DNA from: Pseudomonas sp. RIT-PI-S | GTDB taxonomy: Bacteria > Pseudomonadota > Gammaproteobacteria > Pseudomonadales > Pseudomonadaceae | NCBI RefSeq assembly: GCF_025642975.1 | Contig: NZ_JANZKJ010000010.1 | Coordinates: 1 to 64,000 of the forward strand | Reading direction: 5' to 3' | Length of the DNA: 64,000 bases | Part shown: positions 9,192 to 17,849 of the stretch, in pieces | How positions within the stretch are numbered: position 1 is the first letter of the stretch | How the letters are laid out: every line of letters begins with the position of its first letter | Notes under the pieces: generated by a model | Database searches by the model: none | What the model was told of the DNA's origin: nothing | The model's input: only the letters and a program-made list of their open reading frames with translations | Translations under genes and position numbers: made by a program

Positions 9192-9518
9192 ATGCGAGCT
9201 GGTAAGCAATGGCTTTGCGCATTAGGCGCAGCTGCCCTGGCGTTGGCAGGCGGCGCGCAAGCCTCCAGCTTTGTAGTCACTACCGATGCGGTAGTGCGGG
9301 CCGTGAATGCCAGCACCGATACAACGTCGGATCTTTCCTCATCTCTACGCGACCATAAGATCGTGCAGCAGGCGCGAGACGATGCCGCAAGCTTCGTAGC
9401 CAGCGGTGGCGAGATTCGCGGCGCTCGGCTCGAAAGCGCGCTCGCCTGGCTGCGTGTACAGCTGCCCGACTTGCAGGCATCAGACACCGAGCTAGCCCAG
9501 GCTATTCTCGGCAGTTGA
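9192..9518 (+). CDS. DUF2388 exported protein, copy A
   Basis: 108 residues with a signal peptide (basic start, hydrophobic LCALGAAALALAGG, cleavage near AQA-SS). The mature part carries the DUF2388 signature: DHKIVQQARDDAASFVAS, RGARLESAL, and an ending of LAQAIL. This family is widespread in Pseudomonas and has no known role; the protein should be periplasmic. It is the first of three tandem paralogues sharing ARDDAAxFVASxGxxRGAxL. A strong ribosome binding site (GAGGAA) lies directly after the leader hairpin. Function unknown. Confidence 0.85.
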   Translation: MRAGKQWLCALGAAALALAGGAQASSFVVTTDAVVRAVNASTDTTSDLSSSLRDHKIVQQARDDAASFVASGGEIRGARLESALAWLRVQLPDLQASDTELAQAILGS

Positions 9519-9630
9519 TCCGCCCCGCATGAAACTTTCCTAAAAGGCGGGCCAGGCGAGCGCCCGCGCTGGCAGCAGGCCCGCGCTTGCGCTAGCCTAG
9601 CCGCTTCGTTTGAGGTTGCCTTTACGGACC

Positions 9631-9924
9631 ATGCGCTACCTGCTTTTGCTTTGTACCTGCCTGCTCTGGGCGACCGCTGCCCGCGCTTTCGACAGCACCA
9701 CCCAAGGTGTGATCGTCACCGGTTATGTGAGCAGCAAAGTCACCAGCGCGCCCTTCGACCAGAAGTTAATCGTCGATGCCCGCGACGACGCCGCGGTGTT
9801 TGTCGCCAGCCAAGGCCTGGCACGCGGCGCAAGGCTGGAAGCCGCCCTGCGGGCACTAAGGCAGGCAAGCCCCGCGCTTAACGCTAGCGACCTTGAACTG
9901 GCCCAGGCGATCCTCGTCCAATAG
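9631..9924 (+). CDS. DUF2388 exported protein, copy B
   Basis: 97-residue paralogue of the preceding gene. ATG at 9631 begins a signal peptide (MRYLLLLCTCLLWATAARA) and was chosen over an upstream TTG. The mature part has VDARDDAAVFVASQG, RGARLEAALRALR and LELAQAIL. It is the shortest and most diverged copy, with a different N-terminal mature region containing STTQGVIVTGYVSSK. The gap of 112 bp to copy A shows no terminator, so joint transcription is possible. Function unknown. Confidence 0.82.
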   Translation: MRYLLLLCTCLLWATAARAFDSTTQGVIVTGYVSSKVTSAPFDQKLIVDARDDAAVFVASQGLARGARLEAALRALRQASPALNASDLELAQAILVQ

Positions 9925-9957
9925 TCACTTTTACACCCTGTGTTTCCGGAGATACCG

Positions 9958-10278
9958 ATGCGCAACACATTGATCGCCGCCACCCTGGGCCTGCTTGCCC
10001 TAGTTGACGTGGCACAGGCCCACACTGTGGTGCAAACCAGCAATATCATCGTTCGCGCCTTCGGCCGGTCGATCGATTTCACCTCCGATACCACCACCTC
10101 GATCCGGGATTCCAAAGTCGTCTTGCAGGCCCGGGACGACGCGGCCAGCTACGTAGCGAGCCATGGTGATATCCGCGGTGCCCAGCTTGAAGCGGCCTTC
10201 GCCACCCTTCGCGCGCGGCTACCCGAAGCAAAAGGCGCTAGCGACCAAGCCCTGGCCGAAGCCATCCTCGCCCTGTGA
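9958..10278 (+). CDS. DUF2388 exported protein, copy C
   Basis: 106-residue paralogue. ATG at 9958 follows a GGAGAT ribosome binding site and starts a signal peptide ending near VAQA-HT. The signature is VLQARDDAASYVASHG, IRGAQLEAAFATLRA and LAEAILAL. Its stop overlaps the start of the next gene by 4 bp (GTGA), so production of this small protein is tied to that of the large putative hydrolase. This coupling is the best clue to function: the small proteins may be substrates, inhibitors or partners of that enzyme (inference). Confidence 0.85.
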   Translation: MRNTLIAATLGLLALVDVAQAHTVVQTSNIIVRAFGRSIDFTSDTTTSIRDSKVVLQARDDAASYVASHGDIRGAQLEAAFATLRARLPEAKGASDQALAEAILAL

Positions 10279-12233
10279 AAATCCTGGCCGCCTGGCTGCT
10301 GGCCAGCGGCCTCGCTCTAGTTAGCCTGACGGCCAGCGCCGGCCTGCGGCTGCTCATCGACGATCCAGCCCTAAGCTTGCAAGAACGCGCCGCCACCCAG
10401 GCCCTCCTGGACGAAGCCGTCACCGCTTTGCCTCCAAGTTTCGTGGCTGCGCTGGATCGTCCAGTGCGGGTTAGTTGGGTGGATAGCATGCCGGCGCAGG
10501 CTTATGGGCAGGCATCGCTGGTGTCCACCCTGGAGCTTAATCGCAAGCTGTTGGCCGGCCTGGTCGATGGCAGCGCCGCCACCCAAAAAACCGACCGCCC
10601 CCATGGCACCGTTCGCCAGGAACTGCTGGCCACCGTGCTGCATGAACTGACTCACCTTTATGACCGCGCGCGGCTGTGGTCACCTGCGCAAAGGCAGTTA
10701 TTGGCGCGCTGCCGCCAGCAGCAGTCAACGTTCGGTACCGTGGGCCTCGCCGAGGCATGCCGTGGGCAGGCTGAGCGGCGCTTTACCTTGAGCGACGATC
10801 CACGCCTGTTGGACCTCGCCGGCTGGCCGCAAGCCGTGGGCCGTCGCGGCGAGCGTGAACAAGGTAACCGGCAGGTTGCGCGCAGCCCTGATCTCTACGA
10901 AACCAGCAGCCCCAAGGAATACGTCGCGGTCAACATGGAGTACTTCCTGTTAGACCCCACGTTCGCCTGTCGGCGCCCGGCGTTATACGCCTACCTTCGC
11001 GACCACTTTGGCTGGGCGCCAGCCAACGCAGCCCAGTGCCCGAGCGCCTTGCCGTTCCTGAACGCAGGCAGCGACTTCGCCCGCCAGCCCCTGGGGTTGA
11101 TCGACCCAGAGCGGGTGTATGAGGTGGACTATCTGCTGGCCGAAGCCAATCAGAATTGGGTCAGCCGCTGGGGCCACAGCATGCTGCGGCTGGTGATTTG
11201 CGCGCCTGGCCGCCCGCGAGGGCCGGATTGCCGGCTGGACCTCGAATACAGTCTGGTGTTGTCGTTCCGCGCCTTCGTGGATGACGTTCAGCTGTCCACC
11301 TGGGGCGGCCTCAACGGCGCCTACCCCTCGCGCCTGTTCGTGCTGCCGCTAGCTCAAGTAATCGACGAGTACACCAAAACCGAGCTGCGCAGCCTCGCCT
11401 CGGTGCCCCTGAAGCTCAATCGCGAGGAGACCGAGTCATTGGTGCGTCATGCCGCCGAACTGCACTGGAGTTACGACGGCAACTACTACTTCCTCTCCAA
11501 CAACTGCGCGGTAGAAACCCTCAAGTTGTTACGCACTGGCACCGGTGACCCGCGCCTGCAGACAATGGACAGCATTGTGCCTAACGGGCTGCTGAGCGTG
11601 CTCGAAGGGCGCGGCCTGGCTGACAGCAGCGTATTGAAGGACAAGCGCGAGGCCCTGCGCCGTGGCTACCTGTTCGATTCTTTCCGGGATCGCTACCAAG
11701 CCATGTTCAGCATCCTCAAGCAGCAGCTGCCGGTGCCGCAGCAAACCGTCGAGGCCTGGCTGGAGCAACCTGCCGCCGAGCGCCGGGCCTGGTTCACCCG
11801 GGCCGACCTGCGCACCAGCGCGGCGCTGCTGCTGCTGGAGCAAGCCGGGTATCGGCGGCAACTGCTGTTGGCCCAGGAAGAGGTCAAGCAGCGCTACCTG
11901 GGTGCCCGTAACGCTGGCGACAGCAGCGTTGGCGACGCCAACAAGACCCTACAGGCGATCCTTGCCAACAGCGGCTTTCTCAGCCGCCCCGCGGAGCTGC
12001 TCGGCAGCAGCGGCTATGGCCTGCCGCAGGTAGACGAACTCAAACGCCTCGAGCAGGCCTCCAGTGAACGCCAGCAGCAGCTGCAACAGTTGAGTGTCGA
12101 TCTAGACAAGGAAGTGCGCGCGCTGCTTACCCCAGAGCGGGCTGACGCCATTGCCGCCAGCGAGACCAACCTCACGCTCATTGGCCAGCACTTGCGGGAG
12201 CTGCACAAGGCCAGCGGCGGGCTGATCCTGTAG
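10275..12233 (+). CDS. DUF4105 (Lnb N-terminal type) exported protein with a zinc-peptidase-like N-terminal domain
   Basis: 652-residue exported protein that begins with a signal peptide ending near TASA. Residues about 25-250 form a zinc-metallopeptidase-like domain: LLATVLHELTHLYDRARLW has HExxH at residues 123-127 and KEYVAVNMEYFLL downstream offers a third-ligand Glu. Residues about 275-430 are the DUF4105 domain, with WVSRWGHSMLRLVI (His) and NYYFLSNNCAVETLKLL (Asn-Cys), a pattern resembling permuted NlpC/P60 or papain-like hydrolases. The C-terminus is rich in Gln, Leu and Glu and may be coiled-coil. The start GTG overlaps the preceding DUF2388 gene. Substrate unknown; the periplasmic location follows from the signal peptide. 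Confidence 0.8.
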   Translation: MKILAAWLLASGLALVSLTASAGLRLLIDDPALSLQERAATQALLDEAVTALPPSFVAALDRPVRVSWVDSMPAQAYGQASLVSTLELNRKLLAGLVDGSAATQKTDRPHGTVRQELLATVLHELTHLYDRARLWSPAQRQLLARCRQQQSTFGTVGLAEACRGQAERRFTLSDDPRLLDLAGWPQAVGRRGEREQGNRQVARSPDLYETSSPKEYVAVNMEYFLLDPTFACRRPALYAYLRDHFGWAPANAAQCPSALPFLNAGSDFARQPLGLIDPERVYEVDYLLAEANQNWVSRWGHSMLRLVICAPGRPRGPDCRLDLEYSLVLSFRAFVDDVQLSTWGGLNGAYPSRLFVLPLAQVIDEYTKTELRSLASVPLKLNREETESLVRHAAELHWSYDGNYYFLSNNCAVETLKLLRTGTGDPRLQTMDSIVPNGLLSVLEGRGLADSSVLKDKREALRRGYLFDSFRDRYQAMFSILKQQLPVPQQTVEAWLEQPAAERRAWFTRADLRTSAALLLLEQAGYRRQLLLAQEEVKQRYLGARNAGDSSVGDANKTLQAILANSGFLSRPAELLGSSGYGLPQVDELKRLEQASSERQQQLQQLSVDLDKEVRALLTPERADAIAASETNLTLIGQHLRELHKASGGLIL

Positions 12234-12291
12234 GGGCGGGGCCAGCTCGCGAATTGGCGGTGAAAAACGTTCGCAGGCTGCGCGCGCTCCT
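12234..12291. repeat. Degenerate REP-like element
   Basis: GC-rich short palindromic stretch (GGCCAGCTCGCGAA and GCAGGCTGCGCGCGC arms) just after a stop codon, resembling eroded Pseudomonas REP sequences. Weak evidence; no second close copy in the window. Confidence 0.3.
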
Positions 12292-12393
12292 GCACGACCA
12301 CTGAAAGGCAGCTGAAAGCCAAGGCGCTTAGCATCCCCGAACCCTCGGGCGCCGTGCTCGTGCGTTCATAAGAAAACAACAAGAGATCCCGCC

Positions 12394-13701
12394 ATGCTGA
12401 CGTTCCTTGGCTTCGCCATGGTCGTGACGTTCATGTTTCTGATCATGACCAAACGACTGTCTGCCCTGATTGCCCTGATCATCATCCCAATCCTGTTCGC
12501 ACTGTTTGGCGGTTTCGCCAGCAAAATCGGCCCCATGATGCTCGAGGGCATCAGTAAACTGGCTCCCACCGGGGTCATGTTGATGTTCGCCATCCTCTAT
12601 TTCGCCCTGATGATCGACTCCGGCCTGTTCGACCCGGCCGTACGCAAGATCCTCAAGCTGGTAAAGGGTGACCCTCTGAAGGTGTCGGTCGGCACTGCCG
12701 TCCTCGCCCTGGTGGTTTCGCTCGACGGAGATGGCGCCACCACCTACATGATCTGCTGCGCCGCCATGTTGCCGCTGTACAGCCGCCTCGGCATGAGCCC
12801 GCGGATCATGGCCGGGTTGATCATCCTCGCCGGCGGGGTGATGAACATGACCCCTTGGGGCGGGCCCACGGCCCGTGCCGCAAGCGCCCTGCATGTGGAC
12901 CCCTCGGATATCTTCGTGCCGATGATTCCGGCCATGGTCGCCGGCGTGGTAGCGATCCTGGCGATCGCCTGGTGGTACGGCAAGCGTGAACGGGCACGGC
13001 TGGGTGAGCTTCACCTGCCGGGCGACGATGCACCGGCCAGCGAGATCAGCGTTTCGCAGTTCCCCGAGGCGCGCCGGCCTAAACTGATCTGGTTCAACGG
13101 CCTGCTCACCATCGTATTGATGGTGGCGCTGATCAAGGGCCTGCTGCCGCTGCCAGTGCTGTTCATGATCGCCTTCAGCATTGCCATGATCGTTAACTAC
13201 CCTTGCCTGCAGGCACAAAAAGACCGCGTTGCCGCCCATGCCGGCAGCGTGCTGGCAGTCGTCGGGCTGATCTTCGCCGCGGGCATTTTCACCGGCATCC
13301 TCTCGGGCACCGGTATGGTCGACGCCATGTCGAAAAGCCTGCTGGCCGTCATTCCGGAAGCGCTGGGGCCTTACCTGGCGGTGATCACCGCGCTGGCAAG
13401 CCTGCCGTTTACGTTCTTCATGTCCAACGATGCCTTCTACTACGGCGTGCTACCGGTGCTTGCCGAAGCTGCCGCGCATTACGGCATCTCCCCGGTCGAA
13501 ATGGCCCGGGCCTCCATCGTTGGGCAGCCGGTCCACCTGCTCAGCCCGTTGGTGCCCTCGACCTACCTGCTGGTGGCGTTGGCCGGCATCGAGTTCGGCG
13601 ACCATCAGCGCTTTACCCTGAAGTGGGCAGTGCTGGTGTGCCTGTGCATAATGTTCGCCGCGCTGCTATTGGGAATTTTCCCGCTGGCCGGTAGCCTCTA
13701 A
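12394..13701 (+). CDS. CitMHS-family citrate/divalent-metal transporter
   Basis: 435-residue inner-membrane protein with about 12 hydrophobic segments, of the CitM/CitH type that carries citrate complexed with Mg2+ or other divalent metal in symport with protons. Characteristic are MLTFLGFAMVVTFMFLIMTK at the N-terminus, SLDGDGATTYMICCAAMLPL, and MNMTPWGGPTARAASAL, the loops that line the transport path in this family; LPFTFFMSNDAFYYGVLPVL is the C-terminal counterpart. It is encoded alone, with a good GATCCC spacing from the upstream gap and terC following after 48 bp. The exact metal preference cannot be read from sequence. Confidence 0.9.
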   Translation: MLTFLGFAMVVTFMFLIMTKRLSALIALIIIPILFALFGGFASKIGPMMLEGISKLAPTGVMLMFAILYFALMIDSGLFDPAVRKILKLVKGDPLKVSVGTAVLALVVSLDGDGATTYMICCAAMLPLYSRLGMSPRIMAGLIILAGGVMNMTPWGGPTARAASALHVDPSDIFVPMIPAMVAGVVAILAIAWWYGKRERARLGELHLPGDDAPASEISVSQFPEARRPKLIWFNGLLTIVLMVALIKGLLPLPVLFMIAFSIAMIVNYPCLQAQKDRVAAHAGSVLAVVGLIFAAGIFTGILSGTGMVDAMSKSLLAVIPEALGPYLAVITALASLPFTFFMSNDAFYYGVLPVLAEAAAHYGISPVEMARASIVGQPVHLLSPLVPSTYLLVALAGIEFGDHQRFTLKWAVLVCLCIMFAALLLGIFPLAGSL

Positions 13702-13749
13702 GTTCGTTTCGCGCCCTAGCAGGCGAACGCTTTATCAAAGGATTACAAA

Positions 13750-14484
13750 ATGGAATGGTTGACCAGCCCTGAACTCTGGGTTGCCTTTTTCACCCTCACG
13801 GCACTAGAGATCGTTCTGGGCATCGACAACATCATCATGATCTCGATCTTGGTGAGCCGCATGCCCAAGGCGATGCAACCCCGCACCCGGCTGTTCGGGC
13901 TGGCGTTGGCGATGATCACCCGGATCATGCTGCTGCTGTCGATTACCTGGGTCATGCGCCTGACCGCCGACTTGTTCGAGGTATTCGGCCAAGGCATTTC
14001 CGGCCGCGACTTGATCCTGTTCTTCGGTGGCTTGTTCCTATTGTGGAAAAGCGCGCAAGAGATCTACCACGGGATGGAAGGTGAAGAGGAGGGCGGCGAT
14101 GAGCCTTCCGGCAAGGGCGGTAACTTCCTTTACACCATTGTCCAGATCGCGATCATCGACATCGTGTTCTCGCTGGACTCGGTCATCACCGCGGTGGGCA
14201 TGGTGTCTCATGTTCCGGTGATGATCGCTGCAATCATCGTAGCGGTGCTGGTGATGATGCTCGCCTCCGGGACCATCAGCCGGTTCATCGATCAGCATCC
14301 CTCGCTGAAGATGCTCGCACTTTCCTTCCTGCTGGTGGTCGGTACGGTATTGATCGCCGAGGCCTTCGACGTACACGTGCCCAAGGGCTACGTTTACTTT
14401 GCCATGGCGTTTTCGTTGGCTGTGGAAGCGATCAACATCAAAATGCGCACCAGCATCGCCAAGAAACGCAGCCAAGACGCCTGA
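13750..14484 (+). CDS. TerC-family integral membrane protein
   Basis: 244-residue TerC-type protein with seven predicted membrane helices. Both diagnostic acidic helices are present: LEIVLGIDNIIMISIL near the N-terminus and IIDIVFSLDSVITAVGM in the middle, whose Asp residues are thought to bind metal. Members act in tellurite resistance, in manganese export, or in loading metal onto exported proteins. A KAG-like AAAGGATTAC ribosome binding site precedes the ATG. The gene follows the citrate transporter at 48 bp and ends in a strong hairpin. No yybP-ykoY-like manganese riboswitch is recognisable in the short leader. Confidence 0.9.
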   Translation: MEWLTSPELWVAFFTLTALEIVLGIDNIIMISILVSRMPKAMQPRTRLFGLALAMITRIMLLLSITWVMRLTADLFEVFGQGISGRDLILFFGGLFLLWKSAQEIYHGMEGEEEGGDEPSGKGGNFLYTIVQIAIIDIVFSLDSVITAVGMVSHVPVMIAAIIVAVLVMMLASGTISRFIDQHPSLKMLALSFLLVVGTVLIAEAFDVHVPKGYVYFAMAFSLAVEAINIKMRTSIAKKRSQDA

Positions 14485-14499
14485 CACAGGCAACGAGCA

Positions 14500-14532
14500 G
14501 CCCGGCAAAGACGTAGCGTCTGCGCCGGGCTT
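14500..14532 (+). terminator. Hairpin terminator after the terC-family gene
   Basis: Two-step stem GCCCGGC...GCCGGGC with inner AGACG...CGTCT, 15 bp after the stop; the T-tract is short. Confidence 0.7.
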
Positions 14533-14646
14533 AACAGATGTTACAGTTTTGTTTCAAGTAACGCTGTGCCATGCTGGCCACTGGCAAATGCCTCTGCGGT
14601 ATCTGGATGTTCGCCCCTCGGGGTTTTATCAGGGAGGCCGTTTCGC

Positions 14647-16305
14647 ATGCTCACCCTGCTGGATCTTCTCTCCGCCGTAGCGCTACTGGTGTGGGGCGCG
14701 CATATCGTGCGCACCGGCATCCTGCGCGTCTACGGCACAGCCCTGCGCAGGCTCCTGGGCCAGAACATGACCAACCGGCCGCTGGCGTTCCTCGCCGGGG
14801 TGCTGGTCACCGCCGTGGTGCAAAGCAGCAACGCCACGGCCATGTTGACCACCTCATTCGTTGGCCAAGGGCTGATGGGGCTGACCCCGGCGCTGGCGAT
14901 CATGCTCGGCGCCGACGTGGGCACCGCGGTTATGTCCCGGGTGCTGACGTTCGACCTGTCCTGGCTATCGCCCTTGCTGATTTTCCTCGGCGTGGTGTTT
15001 TTCCTGTCTCGCAAGCAAACCCGCCTGGGGCAGATGGGCCGGGTGAGCATTGGCCTGGGCTTGATCATCCTCGCGCTGCAGCTGATCGTCGAAGCCGCCA
15101 CGCCTATTACCCAGGCCAAAGGCGTGCAAGTGCTTTTTGGCTCGCTCACCGGAGACATCCTCCTCGATGCGCTGGTGGGCGCACTCTTCGCCATGGTGTC
15201 GTATTCGAGCCTGGCAGCGGTACTGCTGACCGCGACCCTCGCCGCGGCCGGGGTGATCAGCCTGCCGGTAGCGGTGGGGCTGGTGATCGGCGCCAACATC
15301 GGCAGCGGCCTGCTGGCATTCATTTCCACCAACCTGCAGAACACGCCTGGCCGCCAGGTGGCGCTGGGCAGCCTGCTGTACAAGCTGATCGGCCTGGTCG
15401 TGATCATTCCCGTGCTGGGGCCTCTGGTGACCTGGATGGACAGCCTGGGCTTCGATCCCCAGTCGATGGTCATTGGCTTCCATGTGCTTTACAACAGCGC
15501 ACGGTGCCTGGTGCTGCTGCCTACTACTGGCCTGATGGGCCGGCTGTGTGCCACCTTGCTGCCGGAGCGGGCCGATGCCGTAGCCAACACCGGGCCGCGC
15601 CATCTAGACCCCGCTGCACTTGGCACGCCGAGCCTGGCCTTAGCCAATGCGGTGCGCGAAACCTTGCGCATCGGCGATATCGTCGAAAGCATGATGGGGG
15701 CCATGTTGAACGTGCTGCGAGGCACGCAAACGGCAGTTACCCAAGAGGTACGGGCACTGGGCGATGAGGCCGAGGCGCTGTCCAGCGCAATCAAGCTGTA
15801 CCTGGCGCAGATGCCCAGGGAAGACCTCAGCGCCTTGGACAGCCACCGCTGGGCCGAGGTGATCGAGTTGTCGGTGAACCTCAACCTGGCCAGCGACTTG
15901 ATCGAGCGCATGCTGCGCAAGATCCAGCAGCAAAAGACCTCGCAGCGGCGTTCGTTCTCCGAGGTAGGGCTGGAGGAGTTGACCACCCTGCATGGCCAGC
16001 TGCTAAGCAACCTGCGCCTGGGCCTGAACGTATTCCTCAGCCGCGACGAGGAGAGTGCCCGCCACCTGCTGCGAGAAAAACGCCGCTTTCGTACCCACGA
16101 GCGGCGCCTGACCCATGCCCACGTCAGCCGCTTGCAGCGCAAAGTGCTGCAAAGCATCGAAACCAGCTCGTTGCACCTGGAGCTGATCGCCGACATGAAG
16201 CGGCTCAACTCGCTGTTCTGCGGCAGCGCCTACGCCGTGCTTGGCACAGGCGACACCGGGGCCTTGCTGGCCGACGACGAAAGCGCGGCCGCTCAGCTGT
16301 CTTGA
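14647..16305 (+). CDS. Na/Pi cotransporter family protein
   Basis: 552-residue protein of the NptA/YjbB group, which moves phosphate with sodium across the inner membrane. Two inverted repeats carry the conserved serine motifs: VVQSSNATAMLTTSFVG and MVSYSSLAAVLLTATLAAAG. The C-terminal third (from about residue 340) is a helical PhoU-like cytoplasmic domain (DIVESMMGAMLNVLRG; ATSLHLELIADMKRLN-like ending). ATG at 14647 starts the first membrane segment; the open frame upstream to 14566 lacks family similarity. It is followed by a peptidase gene after 73 bp. Confidence 0.88.
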   Translation: MLTLLDLLSAVALLVWGAHIVRTGILRVYGTALRRLLGQNMTNRPLAFLAGVLVTAVVQSSNATAMLTTSFVGQGLMGLTPALAIMLGADVGTAVMSRVLTFDLSWLSPLLIFLGVVFFLSRKQTRLGQMGRVSIGLGLIILALQLIVEAATPITQAKGVQVLFGSLTGDILLDALVGALFAMVSYSSLAAVLLTATLAAAGVISLPVAVGLVIGANIGSGLLAFISTNLQNTPGRQVALGSLLYKLIGLVVIIPVLGPLVTWMDSLGFDPQSMVIGFHVLYNSARCLVLLPTTGLMGRLCATLLPERADAVANTGPRHLDPAALGTPSLALANAVRETLRIGDIVESMMGAMLNVLRGTQTAVTQEVRALGDEAEALSSAIKLYLAQMPREDLSALDSHRWAEVIELSVNLNLASDLIERMLRKIQQQKTSQRRSFSEVGLEELTTLHGQLLSNLRLGLNVFLSRDEESARHLLREKRRFRTHERRLTHAHVSRLQRKVLQSIETSSLHLELIADMKRLNSLFCGSAYAVLGTGDTGALLADDESAAAQLS

Positions 16306-16378
16306 ACGTCCCCGCGCTAATGCAGTCTGTTGCTGGGCCGGGCGCGCTCGGCCCTTTCGTCAGCGCAAGGAAGCTTTA

Positions 16379-17794
16379 ATGCGTTTCATCCTGTTCGCCT
16401 GCCTGCTATTGGCCTCCCTACCCAGCGCCGCGCTGGACCGTTTGCAGGCCGAAGGCTACTTGCTGAACAACGGCCTGCAACTGCTGCTCAAGCCGGGCAA
16501 CGACCGCGCACACGTGGCCATCCGCCTGGTGGTGGGGGTAGGTTTTGCCGACTTTGGCTGCGCCGACCAGGAATTGCCCCACTTGCTCGAGCATCTGCTG
16601 TTCAGCGGCCTGGACGACAGCGGCGAAGGCGGCCTGGAAGAACGCATGCAAGCCCTGGGTGGCGAGTGGAATGCCTTTACCAGCGACACAGACACTACCT
16701 TTGTGATCGAGGCACCTGCGCGCAACCAGCGCAAGGTGCTTGACCTTCTGCTTAGCGCCGTCACTCGCACCGAGCTGACCGAAGCCAGGCTCGACACCGC
16801 CAGGCGCATCGTGGAGCGCGAGGACGGGGGGCACTATTCGCACCTGCAACGCTGGCTGGACCACCAAGACCTCGGCAAGGACGCCAGTAACCAGCTGGCT
16901 GTGGAATTGGGGTTGCGCTGCGCCGATCGCGCCTCGGCGGCGGGGTTGACACTGGCGCAAGTGCGGCAGGTCCGTCAGCAGTGGTACGCGCCTAACAACA
17001 TGACACTGATTGTGGTCGGTGAACTGGACAAGCTCTTGCCAGCCTACGTGGAGCGCACGTTCGGTGAGCTGGCCGCGGTGACGCCCAGTGACCGCTCGCC
17101 TCCCGCCCTTGAACGGCGCAGCGCCGAGCGGGAGCGCACCCTGATCCAGGGCTGGGTTGGGGATGCCGCCAAGCTTCACTGGTATTTCCTCGAGCCAGAC
17201 GTGGAAAGCCTGCCGCCAGCGGTGTGGGACCTGCTTCAGGTGTATTTCGATTGGGCGCTGTACAAGAAGCTGCGGCTCGAAGAAGGGTTGTCTTACGGGC
17301 CCGGTAGCCAGAATGAACCCTTTGGCGATAGCACCCTGTTAAGCCTCAACGCCGACCTGGACCGGGACGATATCCCGCAGGCTCGCCAGGCGGTGCAGGC
17401 GTTGACCAGCCAGCTTCACCGCGATGGCCTCGACAGTGCCACGTTCGAGCGCCTCAAGGCGGGCGTCATCGCTCGGCAAGCCTGGGCGATCCAAGGGGAC
17501 AGTGGGCTGGCGGACTACTACTGGGGCGCGCTGGGGGACTACGAAGATGGCCACTTTGCTGACCCTGCCCAAGCCCTGCGCGAGGTGACCCTGGCCCAGG
17601 CCAACGAGGCCGTGCGGCGGCTGTTCGCCGACCCTGGCTACGTGCGGGTCGAAAAGCCCTTGCTAGGGTACGACGAGCTCGCCACGCTGATCACCGCCGC
17701 GACCGTGCTGGCGGCGTTGCTTGGCCTGGCGCTCTGCATTGCCATTGGGCGCCGCCGCGGCCGTCGGGCAACCCCAATGAGCGGCACCAAATGA
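16379..17794 (+). CDS. M16-family zinc peptidase, membrane-anchored
   Basis: 471-residue insulinase-family peptidase. A signal peptide (MRFILFACLLLASLPSAA) leads into the N-terminal catalytic domain with the inverted zinc motif HLLEH at residues 68-72 and a likely distal Glu in RRIVERE. A second M16 domain follows, with LRLEEGLSYGPGS, the Arg/Tyr motif that helps bind substrate in pitrilysin-type enzymes. A hydrophobic helix near residues 438-462, ending in RRRGRR, should anchor the C-terminus in the inner membrane with the catalytic part in the periplasm. ATG at 16379 has an AAGGAAG ribosome binding site. The substrate is unknown. Confidence 0.88.
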   Translation: MRFILFACLLLASLPSAALDRLQAEGYLLNNGLQLLLKPGNDRAHVAIRLVVGVGFADFGCADQELPHLLEHLLFSGLDDSGEGGLEERMQALGGEWNAFTSDTDTTFVIEAPARNQRKVLDLLLSAVTRTELTEARLDTARRIVEREDGGHYSHLQRWLDHQDLGKDASNQLAVELGLRCADRASAAGLTLAQVRQVRQQWYAPNNMTLIVVGELDKLLPAYVERTFGELAAVTPSDRSPPALERRSAERERTLIQGWVGDAAKLHWYFLEPDVESLPPAVWDLLQVYFDWALYKKLRLEEGLSYGPGSQNEPFGDSTLLSLNADLDRDDIPQARQAVQALTSQLHRDGLDSATFERLKAGVIARQAWAIQGDSGLADYYWGALGDYEDGHFADPAQALREVTLAQANEAVRRLFADPGYVRVEKPLLGYDELATLITAATVLAALLGLALCIAIGRRRGRRATPMSGTK

Positions 17795-17849
17795 GCGGCG
17801 AAGGCGTGAAGTCGCTATCCTTGCGGTTCGCCCCGCTTGTGCCGCTGTC

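Noticed and set aside
13702..13749. Possible manganese (yybP-ykoY) riboswitch before the terC-family gene
   Set aside because: The 48-bp leader is too short to hold one.
14571..15767. 398-codon frame inside the Na/Pi transporter gene
   Set aside because: Arg/Pro/Gly-rich composition typical of a frame-shifted reading; the membrane protein in the other frame is clear.
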